Assembly (NCBI GenBank): GCA_036782775.1
Contig: DAIPYJ010000009.1
Location: forward strand, 7,124-71,123
DNA length: 64,000 nucleotides
Direction: 5' to 3'
From: CF-13 sp036782775
GTDB lineage: Bacteria; Chloroflexota; Dormibacteria; CF-121
Part shown: positions 7,725 to 16,547 of the stretch, in pieces
Layout of the letters: the number at the start of each line of letters is the position of its first letter
Position numbering within the stretch: the first letter of the stretch is position 1
Position numbers and translations under genes: made by a program
The notes under the pieces: generated by a model
Told to the model about the DNA's origin: nothing
Databases searched by the model: none
The model's input: the letters and a program-made list of their open reading frames with translations, nothing else

Positions 7725-7970
7725 GTGACGACCAGGGAACTTCAAGCTACGCAGAAAGCCGTCGCGAAGAACTTGCGCAGGTTGGCCAGAAAGCTATCAA
7801 CCGGCTCGCTTGAGGATGCCGGCGAGATCCGCCGGGCTATAAGGTACGACGCGGACGCGCCTGCGGGGCTTCGGATTGCGCTGCAAATGCGAAAAGCTCA
7901 TCGCTTCCCTGCTGGCCGCGTGCTTGATCGCCGGCATGCAAACAACCGGCGTTGCGGCTGCTGGCATTAA
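7725..7970 (+). CDS. Small hypothetical protein (doubtful)
   Basis: A possible 81-residue product from a GTG at 7725 preceded by GGGAGG seven bases upstream. The first 45 residues (TTRELQATQKAVAKNLRRLARKL) look like a basic amphipathic helix, but the C-terminal part is low quality. It lies directly outside the right end of the IS1182 element, so it may be the decayed 5' end of a larger gene. No family is recognised. Confidence 0.3.
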   Translation: MTTRELQATQKAVAKNLRRLARKLSTGSLEDAGEIRRAIRYDADAPAGLRIALQMRKAHRFPAGRVLDRRHANNRRCGCWH

Positions 7971-8318
7971 CCGTCAGCACTTGGCGCCGGTTAGATCGTC
8001 TGTTTGCCACGTCGCCAACCGGCGCGCTGGCTTGCTTCATATCCGGCCGGTAATTTCATCGGTCCCGTATCGCGGGCTTCGCCTTGCGCCGGTCATCGGC
8101 TCCATTTGGGGGTTTGCGATGTGACCACTCCTAATCAGCCGGTTTGGTTAGTGTGCCTTCGGGGCCTGGTCAGCTTTCTAACAAGCGCGGCTGAAACACC
8201 GGCCTTGACGCGATCACCTTTCAAGCTACCTACCGGAACTCGAAGCCTACAACCGCTTAGGCCTAGAGCAATTGGGCGCGCCTTGCCGCGCTAGGAAACT
8301 CGTTTGCCTCCGCCTCGA
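7971..8318. other. Unassigned stretch of the island
   Basis: About 350 bases between the doubtful small ORF and the exported-protein pair. Overlapping short ORFs exist in several frames; one contains a hydrophobic KLIASLLAACLIAG segment at about 7895-7940. None has an SD plus plausible composition. It may be decayed gene remnants. Confidence 0.4.
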
Positions 8319-8894
8319 TTACTCGAATATTCGAGCGACGAGATCGAAGTGAACAACCACTCCGTTGTCGGTCTTTAGGGTCATCGTGGTTCCCGAGACG
8401 GCGGTGATGGTAAGGGACTTATAAGCGCTTAGGGTGTACTGCCCTAACTCGTTCGTATCCCAACCACAGCCACTTGCATTCTTCACGTAGGCGAACAGCC
8501 ACACCGCAGCGGTATTCGGAACGGCATCAGCGTTTGCGCTAATACCGCCCGCCCAAGCCTGTATATAGTCGCTACCGACGGGTCCGGCCCAAAAGTCCTT
8601 TGCCGGATACTTTATTGACGGCAAAATCCCCTGCGCTGCAGGATTTGTCACGCCGGCCGGGGGCAAAGGATCCACCGGCGTGGCGCAAGTCCGCGGAGCC
8701 TGTAATGGCAATGAGATTGGAGGTGAGGGTCTAGGCCCAAAAGTCCCAGGGGGAACTTTTGCCGTTGAAGCTGGGCTGGAAGTGAGTGGAGATGCGGTCG
8801 CTTGGGCCACCAAGACGGCAGCCAAACCAACGGAGGCGATACAAAGGATGACAGCGAAAAGCGTCCTCTGTAACGAACGCGTTCTATGAGTCAT
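8319..8894 (-). CDS. Exported protein of unknown function
   Basis: A 191-residue protein with an N-terminal signal peptide or anchor (basic MTHRTRSLQRT, hydrophobic LFAVILCIASVGLAAVLVA), then a Pro/Ser/Thr-rich linker (about 35-70) and a C-terminal domain of about 110 residues ending in beta-strands (SLTITAVSGTTMTLKTDNG). Two Cys (CATP, GCGW) could form a disulfide outside the cell. It follows the next exported gene by 49 bases in the same direction, suggesting a two-gene operon. Its base composition is less GC-rich than the chromosome. No family is recognised. Confidence 0.6.
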   Translation of the reverse strand: MTHRTRSLQRTLFAVILCIASVGLAAVLVAQATASPLTSSPASTAKVPPGTFGPRPSPPISLPLQAPRTCATPVDPLPPAGVTNPAAQGILPSIKYPAKDFWAGPVGSDYIQAWAGGISANADAVPNTAAVWLFAYVKNASGCGWDTNELGQYTLSAYKSLTITAVSGTTMTLKTDNGVVVHFDLVARIFE

Positions 8895-8943
8895 GGGACC
8901 GCCCTAATTTTACAACGCGGCACATGCCAAAAGGTTACTTCTT

Positions 8944-9948
8944 CTAGCTGGCAACATGCATCTCTGTTTCATAGGTCATGTTCGCCGGTAGAAAGTCACC
9001 ATTCAAGGTGTTCCAAAGCAGGCTCCAGGCGTCAGCCGCGGTGTAGGCAGGTGGCTCTAGGAAATGATCGTCGACTGGACCTGTGAAGTGAATGCCGCCA
9101 GTGGAGGTGTAATACTGCCCGTATCCGCTGATCATTGCCCACTGACAATAGGTGCAGTAGTAGTAGATTTCGGGCACCGCGAAGGCTGCGGGGTAGCCCC
9201 ACGCTACACCGTAATAGTCAGCTTGAGCCCATCCATAGCTACACCCCGTGCGATTGTCGTACGTACCATACGGGCAACCATCCGCCGATCCAAAGTTGTA
9301 ATAAATGCTGCCACCAGCGATCGAGTAGTTATTCGCCCAATCGTCAGTCGGATGAGCCCCATCCCCGGTGCCGCTCCAGCTTTCGATATCGTTCGCCCCT
9401 TCAACTTGAATCCATTGGCTGTAACCTTGACCAGCCATCCAACTTCGGATCTGGGCGACCACGGCCGTGTTCCATACCGTCCCATAGTTTCCATACGTTC
9501 CTTGATCTGGAAGTCGCGAATTATTTGTTCCGATACCCAGACGAAGATTCCACCCTCCTCCAGCAAGGTATCCAATCGCAAAATTCTGGGCCATATCCCT
9601 GATCTGAAAATTGCTGATGGGTGTATACGTTCCCGTTTCCACGGCTGTGCTGCCATCCGTGGTTTGTGCGCCAAAATCCAAGATGATCAGCGCTTGGTAG
9701 CCGGCAGAGTCCCTTTTCCCGTCAGCCAGGCCCAACTGCTGCAAGGTATAGGAACTAGTGGTCCTCACGTAGTAATTGTTGTCGAGGGTCGGCCGAGCCT
9801 GGGTAGCATGAACTGGCTTCACGGGCCCGCCAACCAATACGGCGGCAAGGAGCCCGAGGAGTACACCGATTCCTACCTTCTCAATTAATGACAGGGTTGG
9901 CCTGGCGGATTGCTGAACAGCCGCTGAGCCTTTACGCAAGATGCCCAC
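8944..9948 (-). CDS. Exported Tyr/Gly/Trp-rich protein of unknown function
   Basis: A 334-residue protein with a signal peptide or membrane anchor (about residues 24-48, VGIGVLLGLLAAVLVGG, then VHATQA as a possible cleavage site). The mature part is unusually rich in Tyr, Trp, Gly and Asn, with IQVEGANDIESW, YYNFGSADGCPYG and IYYYCTYCQWAM. Acidic and aromatic residues could suit polysaccharide binding or hydrolysis, but I recognise no catalytic domain. It precedes the smaller exported gene and probably forms an operon with it. Low GC for this genome suggests recent acquisition with the island. Confidence 0.6.
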   Translation of the reverse strand: MGILRKGSAAVQQSARPTLSLIEKVGIGVLLGLLAAVLVGGPVKPVHATQARPTLDNNYYVRTTSSYTLQQLGLADGKRDSAGYQALIILDFGAQTTDGSTAVETGTYTPISNFQIRDMAQNFAIGYLAGGGWNLRLGIGTNNSRLPDQGTYGNYGTVWNTAVVAQIRSWMAGQGYSQWIQVEGANDIESWSGTGDGAHPTDDWANNYSIAGGSIYYNFGSADGCPYGTYDNRTGCSYGWAQADYYGVAWGYPAAFAVPEIYYYCTYCQWAMISGYGQYYTSTGGIHFTGPVDDHFLEPPAYTAADAWSLLWNTLNGDFLPANMTYETEMHVAS

Positions 9949-10150
9949 CCCCGATTAATCCCAAGAAACCCGCCGCAGGCTGCTGAAAGCGTACATCCTT
10001 GGTATGTTGAGGCGTCAATGACCGATTAAGTGATGTTCCTCAAATCAGGCGGAGAGAGCCGCCTGTCGCAGCGAGCGGAAGCCGATCACCGAAAATATGA
10101 ATGAGGGGGCGATCTTTGACGCTTCCTAAAGCCTTCAGGAGATCTCGTTA

Positions 10151-11089
10151 TCACGCGTAAGAATTCGCACCATTACGTCGTAGCTGTTCAGTGGCCTGGA
10201 GATGCTCGTAGACCTCGTTAATCATCTTCAGCGAGCTGTGGCCAACAACGCGGGCAAGGTGAATCGTGTTCATGCCGCGTCGGAGCATTTCGGTGACGAA
10301 CGAATGCCTAAGCAGATGGGGATAGACGCGCTTCCGAATGCCAGCCGTCCGGGCGAGGAAGCGAATCATTTGCTGAACGCCTGACTCCGTAAGCGGCTCC
10401 CGTTCGTTGCCGTTGGCTCGATGCCGCAGCCCAAGAAAGATTCGATCCGATGACGTTTCGCCGCGCGTATGGGCAGCGAACTTTTGCAGCCGTCGATAAA
10501 GGGACGGGGTGACCGGCACGTCGCGTTCTAGGTCCCTTGCCGCGGATGCGAAGGAAATACTGGCGGTTGATCGGCTGGCGAAGGTCCGACACGCGCAGGG
10601 AACACAGCTCACCGACCCGCATACCGGTGTCCGCCAGGACTCGGACGATGAGCTTGTCACGTTCCGCATGGGCGGCATTCTCGAGCGCCTCGATCTCCCG
10701 TCGTGTCAGCACATCGCGTAGGCGCTTGCCGGTCCTAACATTCGGTGCCTTGGCCGTGACGGTTTCGCCTTCCTTGGCGGCCCAAGCGAGAAACGTGTTC
10801 ACGCTAGTCATGTAGGTCTTTACGGAATGCTTGCTGAGTGGACGGCCCTTGCTGCCTCCCACATCAAGCAGGGAACCCGACAGGCGGCTTAGGAGCCGGT
10901 TGGTGAGCTGCGATACGCCATCAACCCGTTCCGTGGCGCAGAACGGCAGCAGCACCTTCTTGAGCGACCAGCTATAGACGCTGACGCTCTTTTCCGAAAG
11001 CCCGTTCGCGCGTCGATCCGCGAGGAAATCGTCAATTAATCGCTCGATGGCTGGCGGCGCTTTCGGCTCAACGAGGTGAGCGTTGCCAT
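10151..11089 (-). pseudogene. Tyrosine-family integrase, frameshifted
   Basis: The gene is readable only by joining frames. The N-terminal SAM-like core-binding region (IERLIDDFLADRRANGLSEKS) is out of frame with the ATG at 11089 that follows a GGGAGGG SD. The middle (RDVLTRREIEAL, ADTGMRVGELC with the box-I Arg, LRIRGKG with the Lys) lies in a second frame. A shift at about 10528-10533 leads to the C-terminal part (ERDVPVTP, HLLRHSFVTE, VVGHSS, VYEHLQ with the catalytic Tyr). All catalytic positions survive, so the gene died by at least two indels, unless these are assembly errors. It lies beside the intact tRNA-Val, as island integrases do. Confidence 0.85.
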
Positions 11090-11232
11090 TGAATCCCTCC
11101 CGTTAGGTATATCAGCGGGTTTCTTCCGCGACCCGTATACCACAGCGGTTAGAGGCCGTTTCGGCAAGGGGCAGTCATCTAAGAGGCAAGTGCGTGTTAT
11201 GAATACGATTTGCAGCGCTTAGAAGGGAAGTT

Positions 11233-11306
11233 TGGTCGGCGGGGGACTCGAACCCTCGACCTCTTGGATGTGAACCAAGCGCTCTAACCAGCTGAGCTAG
11301 CCGACC
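11233..11306 (-). tRNA. tRNA-Val(CAC)
   Basis: A 74-nt cloverleaf on the minus strand: acceptor GGTCGGC/GCCGACC with discriminator A, D-arm GCTCAGCTGGTTAGAGC, anticodon stem CTTGG/CCAAG around TTCACAT (anticodon CAC, Val), T-arm with GGTTCGAGTCC. CCA is not encoded. Its 3' half is repeated at 1997-2039. The intact gene here was presumably restored by the island end. Confidence 0.95.
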
Positions 11307-11359
11307 GTGCGGGCAAATTGTAAACCCCCTCCCTTGCCCTCCCCGCAAGGGCGAGGGAA

Positions 11360-11743
11360 TCATTGCCGCGCCGCTTTTGCAAGCGCGCGGGTGACGGCCT
11401 CGGCAGCCTCCATCGGCAGGTACTGGATGGCGTCGTTCACAACCCGCTCAGCCTCGTCGGCCGGCAGTTTTCGCCGAACCACCTCGAGCTGCTGGTCAAC
11501 CAGGTCCGCCATGATCTGTGACATCTCCTGCCGTTTGCGCCGGCGAAACAACTCCTGCTGCGCCGGGTAGCCGTTGCCAAATGTCACCGGAAACCCCAGG
11601 CGGTGCAGCTCGGCGAGATCGCGAAAGACGGTCCTGGTACTGACCTTGAGACTGTCCGCCAGATCCATCACCCGGATCCCGGGCCGAGCGGTGGACATAG
11701 AGAGGATGACGAGCAGGCGGTGCAACCGGGCGGCCTGGTTCAC
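11360..11743 (-). CDS. DeoR/HTH_11-type transcriptional regulator (short)
   Basis: A protein of about 127 residues from a GTG at 11743. The N-terminal winged helix-turn-helix reads LHRLLVILSM, IRVMDLADSLKVSTRTVFRDL and AELHRLGFPVTFGNGY, which is the HTH_11 pattern of DeoR/WYL-type repressors. The C-terminal part (QEMSQIMADLVDQQLEVVRRKLP) is helical and lacks a WYL or sugar-phosphate domain, so the effector is unknown. A longer in-frame ORF exists upstream but overlaps the plus-strand gene at 11896 and shows no similarity, so the GTG is preferred. No good SD is seen. Confidence 0.65.
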   Translation of the reverse strand: MNQAARLHRLLVILSMSTARPGIRVMDLADSLKVSTRTVFRDLAELHRLGFPVTFGNGYPAQQELFRRRKRQEMSQIMADLVDQQLEVVRRKLPADEAERVVNDAIQYLPMEAAEAVTRALAKAARQ

Positions 11744-11895
11744 GCTGCTGAACGTAGCACCGGGCCCACAGGTCTGCAATTCGGGACGCCGGCCGACGTT
11801 TCTCTTGCAGCGGGAACGGGTAAAAGGACGAAGCCACGCGGGCGTACGCCGGCGTGTCCAATCGGCGTATTCCAGTTGGTAAGGTGAAGCATCCA

Positions 11896-12204
11896 ATGGC
11901 CAAGGACAGCAAGGAAGGCAAGGGAAAAGCTCCAAAGGAACCCCAGGTCGAGGCGCCTTCTGAAACGGCGGCCGAGAACGGCAGCAGCCCAGCCAAGGCT
12001 CGTACCGCCATCGACGACGTGATCGCCGCCATCGAGGCGGCCCGCGACAAAGTCATGGCGGACGAGGTGAAGGCCCTCACCAAGCTGGGCATCCCCCGAC
12101 CGATGGCGTACCAGATGGTGGCCGCCCGCTTCCACCAGAACGTCGTGACCGATGGCGACTCCGGCAGCCCAGAGTTCGAAAACAGCCACTGGAACGATCG
12201 ATAA
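11896..12204 (+). CDS. Conserved-looking hypothetical protein
   Basis: A 102-residue protein starting MAKDSKEGKGKAPKEPQ. It has a charged, disordered-looking N-terminal half and a helical C-terminal half (TAIDDVIAAIEAARDKVMADEV, then LGIPRPMAYQMVAARF). No family is recognised. The ATG at 11896 follows AAGGTGAAG. The 3' end overlaps the moeA start by 53 bases in another frame, so co-transcription with moeA is likely. Alternatively moeA begins at a later codon. Confidence 0.5.
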   Translation: MAKDSKEGKGKAPKEPQVEAPSETAAENGSSPAKARTAIDDVIAAIEAARDKVMADEVKALTKLGIPRPMAYQMVAARFHQNVVTDGDSGSPEFENSHWNDR

Positions 12205-13429
12205 GCCGCAACCGCGACCACTGACGGTCGCGCAGGCTCGCGAGCGGATCCTGGCCCGGATCGCTACGCTCGAACCAGAAACGGTTCCCCTGACCAGGAG
12301 TCACGGTCGTGTCCTCGCCGAAGACGTCCGCGCTGACCGTGACGTTCCACCCTTTGCCAACTCGGCGATGGACGGCTACGCGGTATTGGCATCGGACGTC
12401 CGGACGGCCACGCCCGCTGAGCCGGTGCGCCTGAAGGTTCTTGGCGAGGTCCGCGCCGGCGCGGCCCCCACTGAAGGCGTGACACCGGGTTCCACCCTGC
12501 GAATCATGACCGGGGCGATGGTGCCCGACGGCGCCGACGCGGTGGTCCGGGTTGAGGACACCGCCGAATCGAACGGCCAGGTCGAGATTCGCGCCGCGGT
12601 CGAGCGGGGTGCGAGCCTCCGCGCGGCAGGAACCGACCTTCGAAAAGGCGACCTGGTGGCAAGCAAAGGCCGGGTGATTACGCCTGGCCTGGTCGGCGTG
12701 CTGGCTTCTGCCGGTCGCACCGCGCTCCGCTGCGTCCAACGGCCTCGTGTCCTGGTGTTGACGACCGGGGATGAGTTGCGCGAGGCGGGCGAGCCGCTCG
12801 GGCCCGGCCAGATCACCAATACCAGCCGCTATACGCTGATAGCCGCCGTTGAAGAGGCGGGCGGCGAGGTTCTCGATGCCGGCGTCGCGCGGGACGAGCG
12901 CGATGACCTGCTCAATCGGCTGCGTAGCGCACCGGATGCCGACCTGCTCCTGACGACCGGCGGCGTCTCGATGGGCGCCTACGACCTGGTGCGCCATCTG
13001 ATGGAATCGCGGCAACGTGTCGACTTCTGGCAAGTCGCTCTGCGCCCGGGCAAGCCACTGCTCTTTGGTGAGCTCAACGGCGTGCCGCTGCTCGGTCTCC
13101 CCGGAAATCCGGTCTCGACGCTGGTTTGTTTTGAGCTCTTCGTCAGACCAGCATTGCTCAAGCAGCAGGGTAGGACGGATCTCGAACGTCAGCGCTTGCG
13201 CGCGATCACTGAAGATGCGCTCAACAACCCACCGCATCTGGAGCAATACTTCCGCGGCATCGCCCGGCGCGAGGGCGACCGCATTGCGGTGCGGCTGACG
13301 GGAGACCAGGGATCGCATGTGCTCCGCTCGATGGCGGACGCGAATTGCCTGATCGTCGTGCAGCAGGGGACGAGTGAAGTTCCGGCGGGCACCATGGTGG
13401 AGATCATCCCGCTGGCGCCAATCGAGTAA
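12152..13429 (+). CDS. moeA: Molybdopterin molybdenumtransferase
   Basis: Inserts molybdate into adenylated molybdopterin in molybdenum-cofactor synthesis. The 425-residue length is typical. An N-terminal MoeA domain (ERILARIATLEPETVPL, RVLAEDVRADRDVPPFANSA, MDGYAV) precedes the MoCF-binding domain with TTGDELREAGE, TTGGVSMGAYD and LLGLPGNPVST, and a C-terminal domain IV (about 340-420). No other Moco genes are in the window, so the pathway is completed elsewhere. The ATG at 12152 overlaps the upstream hypothetical gene. Confidence 0.95.
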   Translation: MATPAAQSSKTATGTIDKPQPRPLTVAQARERILARIATLEPETVPLTRSHGRVLAEDVRADRDVPPFANSAMDGYAVLASDVRTATPAEPVRLKVLGEVRAGAAPTEGVTPGSTLRIMTGAMVPDGADAVVRVEDTAESNGQVEIRAAVERGASLRAAGTDLRKGDLVASKGRVITPGLVGVLASAGRTALRCVQRPRVLVLTTGDELREAGEPLGPGQITNTSRYTLIAAVEEAGGEVLDAGVARDERDDLLNRLRSAPDADLLLTTGGVSMGAYDLVRHLMESRQRVDFWQVALRPGKPLLFGELNGVPLLGLPGNPVSTLVCFELFVRPALLKQQGRTDLERQRLRAITEDALNNPPHLEQYFRGIARREGDRIAVRLTGDQGSHVLRSMADANCLIVVQQGTSEVPAGTMVEIIPLAPIE

Positions 13430-13461
13430 GTCTTTACTATCCTTTCTGCGAGGGAGAAGCG

Positions 13462-15552
13462 GTGGCGAGACTCGATCCGGACAAAATCCGAAACGTAGCC
13501 CTGCTCGGGCATAGCCACGACGGCAAGACGAGCCTGGCGGAGGCGATGCTGTTCGCCGGCGGCACGGTCGACCGCCTGGGCAAGCCGGACAGCGGCAACA
13601 CGACCTTTGACTTCGAGCCCGAGGAGATCAAGCGAAAGATCTCGATCGGCACCGCGATTGCCCACCTGACCTGGCGCGACCACAAGGTCAATCTCCTCGA
13701 TACGCCCGGTTTCCAGGATTTCGTCGGCGACGTCGTTGGGGCGCTTCGCGCGTCCGAGGGTGCGTTGCTGGTGGCGAGCGCCAGCAGCGGAGTCGTGGTT
13801 GGCACCGAGCTCGCCTGGGAGCAGCTCCGCGCCCGCAATCTGCCGACGCTGATCGTGATCAACAAGATGGACAAAGAGAATGCCGATTTCTGGCGCGCGC
13901 TCGACAGCTTCAAAGAATTTTCGCCGCGCCCCGTCGCCATCCAGGCGCCAATCGGGCATGAAGCCTCCTTCAAAGGGGTCGTCGACCTCGTTACGCGCAA
14001 GGCCTACGAGTTCGATGAGCACGGACGGGGCAAAGAGATCCCGATCCCGCAGGACATGGCCGCCGAGGTCGAATCGAGGCGTTCGCCGCTGGTCGAGGCT
14101 GCGGCAGAAAGCGATGACACGCTGCTCGAGAAGTATCTGGATACCGGGGAGCTCAGCGATAGCGAAGTCACGACCGCGCTGGCCAAGGGCGTGGCCGCCG
14201 GGACCATCATCCCGGTCTTGTGTGCGGCGGCCAGCAAGGCGATCGGGGTCGGCGCTCTGCTCGATGCTGTCGTCGACCTGCTGCCGTCCCCGCGGCAGGC
14301 CGCTGCCGTGGAGGCGGTCAGTCCAAGAAATGATCAGAAAGAGGCGCTGACCGCGGATCCGGGCGGCCCGCTTAGCGTCATCATCTTCAAAACCACCGCC
14401 GACCCATTCGTCGGCCGGATCAGCTATGTCAGAGTCGTCAGCGGCACGCTGACGCCGGGCACTCCCCTGGTCAACGCGACGAAAGACCAACCGGAGCGCC
14501 CTGGCTCGATCGGGTATCCCAAAGGCAAGACGCTTGAACCAGCAACGGAAGTCGTCGCCGGAGACATCGCCGGAATAAGCAAGCTACAGGTCTCGCAAAC
14601 GGGCGACACGCTAGCAGCCAAGGACCATCCCATTCGTCTGCCGGTGATCGACTACCCGCCCCAGACCTATAGCGCGGCAGTCGGCGCGAAGAACAAGGCC
14701 GACGAAGAGAAGGTCAATGCCGCCCTGGTCAAGCTGGTCGACGAGGATCCAACGCTCACACTGACACACGAGCCCATCACGAAGGAAACGGTGGTTCAGG
14801 GAATGGGCGACGTCCACCTGGACGTCGTTTTGGAAAAGATGAAGCGCAAGTACGGGGTGGAGGGTGGGCTCTCGGTGCCCAAGGTCCCCTACCAGGAGAC
14901 GATCACCAGCAGCGCCACGGCAGAGAAGAAATACAAGAAGCAGTCTGGTGGCGCCGGCCTCTACGGGCATTGCGTCATCGAGATCGCGCCCGTCCCGCGC
15001 GGCACCGGGTTCGTCTGGGAGGACAAGATCTTCGGTGGCTCGATTCCTCAGAACTTCCGGCCCTCGGTTGAGAAGGGCGTCCGAGAAACCATGGATCAGG
15101 GCGTGCTGACGGGGAATCCCCTGGTCGATATCCGGGTGAGACTGCTCGACGGATCCACGCATCCGGTTGACGGCAAAGACATCGCCTTCAAGCTGGCCGG
15201 CGCGATGGCGATGCGTCAGGCCGTGATGGACGCCCGGCCGGTGTTGCTCGAACCGATCATGGAGGTCGAGGTCCTCGTGCCCGAACGCAACATGGGTGAC
15301 GTCATCAGCGACCTGAACGGCAAGCGCGGCAAGATTGCCGGGATGGAGCCGTCAGGCGATCACATGGAAAAGGTCAAGGCGCAGGTCCCGCTCTCCTCGA
15401 TGTATCGCTTCCCGATCGATCTGCGCTCGATCACCCAGGGACGCGGGCGATACACGATGAAGTTCTCGCATTACGAAGAAGTCCCGGCGCATGCGGCGCA
15501 GCCGGTGATCGCCGCCTACCAGAAGGCTCGCGGCGGCGAGGAAGAGGAATAA
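13462..15552 (+). CDS. Elongation factor G-like translational GTPase
   Basis: A 696-residue EF-G family GTPase with all five domains in order: G domain (P-loop GHSHDGKTS about 14-22, DTPG, NKMD), domain II (VGRISYVRVVSGTL), domain III, domain IV (GLYGHCVIEIAPV, FVWEDKIFGGSIP) and domain V (VLVPERNMGDVISDLNGKRGKI). The P-loop has GHSHDGKT rather than AHIDAGKT and the switch-I segment departs from ERGITI. Both are features of the second EF-G group (EF-G-2/FusA2-like), not the canonical translocase. It may act in a specialised translation step. The GTG start at 13462 follows GAGGGAGAAG and lies 32 bases after moeA. Confidence 0.9.
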   Translation: MARLDPDKIRNVALLGHSHDGKTSLAEAMLFAGGTVDRLGKPDSGNTTFDFEPEEIKRKISIGTAIAHLTWRDHKVNLLDTPGFQDFVGDVVGALRASEGALLVASASSGVVVGTELAWEQLRARNLPTLIVINKMDKENADFWRALDSFKEFSPRPVAIQAPIGHEASFKGVVDLVTRKAYEFDEHGRGKEIPIPQDMAAEVESRRSPLVEAAAESDDTLLEKYLDTGELSDSEVTTALAKGVAAGTIIPVLCAAASKAIGVGALLDAVVDLLPSPRQAAAVEAVSPRNDQKEALTADPGGPLSVIIFKTTADPFVGRISYVRVVSGTLTPGTPLVNATKDQPERPGSIGYPKGKTLEPATEVVAGDIAGISKLQVSQTGDTLAAKDHPIRLPVIDYPPQTYSAAVGAKNKADEEKVNAALVKLVDEDPTLTLTHEPITKETVVQGMGDVHLDVVLEKMKRKYGVEGGLSVPKVPYQETITSSATAEKKYKKQSGGAGLYGHCVIEIAPVPRGTGFVWEDKIFGGSIPQNFRPSVEKGVRETMDQGVLTGNPLVDIRVRLLDGSTHPVDGKDIAFKLAGAMAMRQAVMDARPVLLEPIMEVEVLVPERNMGDVISDLNGKRGKIAGMEPSGDHMEKVKAQVPLSSMYRFPIDLRSITQGRGRYTMKFSHYEEVPAHAAQPVIAAYQKARGGEEEE

Positions 15553-15556
15553 CCCG

Positions 15557-16105
15557 CTAGACCCGGCGGCTCGGTAACTCCCAGATTGGGATGCCAGCCC
15601 ACGCCAGCGCCAGCACCGTCTTGGCATCCTCCAGCTCGCCGGTCGAGCGCAGCACCTGGAGATCGTGGATGTCGAATGCATTGACCTTGAAGGACTCGTC
15701 GAGCTCGGCGTGCGCCTCGGTCGCCGACAGGTCCTCCGCCAGGAAGAAGGTCATGCGCTCGCTGCAGTATCCCGGCATCAGGAAGGCGCTTCCCAGCGTC
15801 GTCCATCGTTCGGCTTTGAGGCCGGCTTCTTCGGCGAGCTCACGACGCGCGGCGTCAGGGATCGATTCATTCGGTTTGTCGAGCGTCCCCGCCGGAATCT
15901 CCCAGAGCTCACGTCCGGTCACGTATCGAAACTGGCGAACCAGGACGATGCGCCCATCGGCTTGCTTCGGAATGACGGCGACCGAGCCTGGATGGCGGAC
16001 GATCTCGCGTGTGACGAGCTTGCCGCTCGCCACGCGAACCTCGTCTTTGAAGACCTGGAACAGCTTCCCAGCGTAGACCTCCTGGCTCTCGACCCGTTCC
16101 TCCAT
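15557..16105 (-). CDS. NUDIX hydrolase, ADP-ribose pyrophosphatase type
   Basis: A 182-residue NUDIX enzyme that probably hydrolyses ADP-ribose or a related nucleoside diphosphate derivative. The start MEERVESQEVYAGKLFQVFKD matches the N-terminal swapped strand region of the NudF/YjhB-like group. The Nudix box is visible as AGTLDKPNESIPDAARRE then LAEEAGL, with one residue more than the usual GX5E spacing. ELWEIPAGT and SPGYCSER-like (MPGYCSERM) segments support ADP-ribose specificity. It converges with the EF-G-like gene with only four bases between stops. A macrodomain protein that may act on ADP-ribose lies 2.5 kb away. Confidence 0.88.
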   Translation of the reverse strand: MEERVESQEVYAGKLFQVFKDEVRVASGKLVTREIVRHPGSVAVIPKQADGRIVLVRQFRYVTGRELWEIPAGTLDKPNESIPDAARRELAEEAGLKAERWTTLGSAFLMPGYCSERMTFFLAEDLSATEAHAELDESFKVNAFDIHDLQVLRSTGELEDAKTVLALAWAGIPIWELPSRRV

Positions 16106-16132
16106 TTGCGGATTATGATGACGCGTTAGATC

Positions 16133-16477
16133 ATGATCGAGCGGACCGTTCTCGAAATCGCCCAGCACCGTTTCTGGGCCTGGCAACGAAAGACCGCTCG
16201 CACGCCGCAGAACCAACTCCGCGAAACTGACCGCTTGCTTGATGCGGTCGAGGAATGCCGGCTTCGCGACATCAAGCTGATTCCGACCCACGTCTGGCGC
16301 CGAATCGTGCAGCTGCTCGGTCAGCTGGATGGCAACTACACTGAGCGGCTCGGCATCGACCGATCCATCGACCGGACGGCTGATGTGCTCTTCGAGGCAC
16401 AGGAAGCCTTGATGCTCGCGGCCCGCGATCGCCGCCACGGCCGCGGGACCAACGTCATCCCGCTCTTCCGCGGCTAA
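16133..16477 (+). CDS. Hypothetical protein
   Basis: A 114-residue predicted all-helical protein (MIERTVLEIAQHRFWAWQRK, RLLDAVEECRLRDIKLIP, VLFEAQEALMLAARDRRH) of no recognised family. No signal peptide or membrane span. It is divergent from the NUDIX gene, with 27 bases between the starts, so the two probably share a promoter region. Arg-rich and compact, coding composition looks genuine. Confidence 0.55.
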   Translation: MIERTVLEIAQHRFWAWQRKTARTPQNQLRETDRLLDAVEECRLRDIKLIPTHVWRRIVQLLGQLDGNYTERLGIDRSIDRTADVLFEAQEALMLAARDRRHGRGTNVIPLFRG

Positions 16478-16547
16478 CCGGCAGACTCTTCCTTAAAGGC
16501 CCAGCTTGAGTTTGTTAAGTCAGCTGCCCAGCGCCACGAACATATGT

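Larger units (their letters stand above)
1997..11275. mobile_element. Putative integrated genomic island in tRNA-Val (about 9.2 kb)
   Basis: The segment is bounded by direct repeats of the tRNA-Val 3' half (1997-2039 and 11233-11275) and carries a tyrosine-recombinase gene (10151-11089) immediately beside the intact tRNA. Cargo comprises an HTH protein, a tRNA-Thr-like gene, three insertion sequences, a pair of exported proteins and short unassigned ORFs. Base composition over 8.3-10.1 kb is visibly more AT-rich than the flanks. The integrase is frameshifted and the left repeat is decaying, so the island is probably immobile and old. Boundaries and the island interpretation are inference from these signs. 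Confidence 0.75.

Noticed and set aside
11175..11363. A 62-residue ORF over tRNA-Val
   Set aside because: It reads through the tRNA gene; the tRNA cloverleaf is complete.
15540..15560. Terminator between the EF-G-like and NUDIX genes
   Set aside because: Only four bases separate the stops and no hairpin with a T run is visible.
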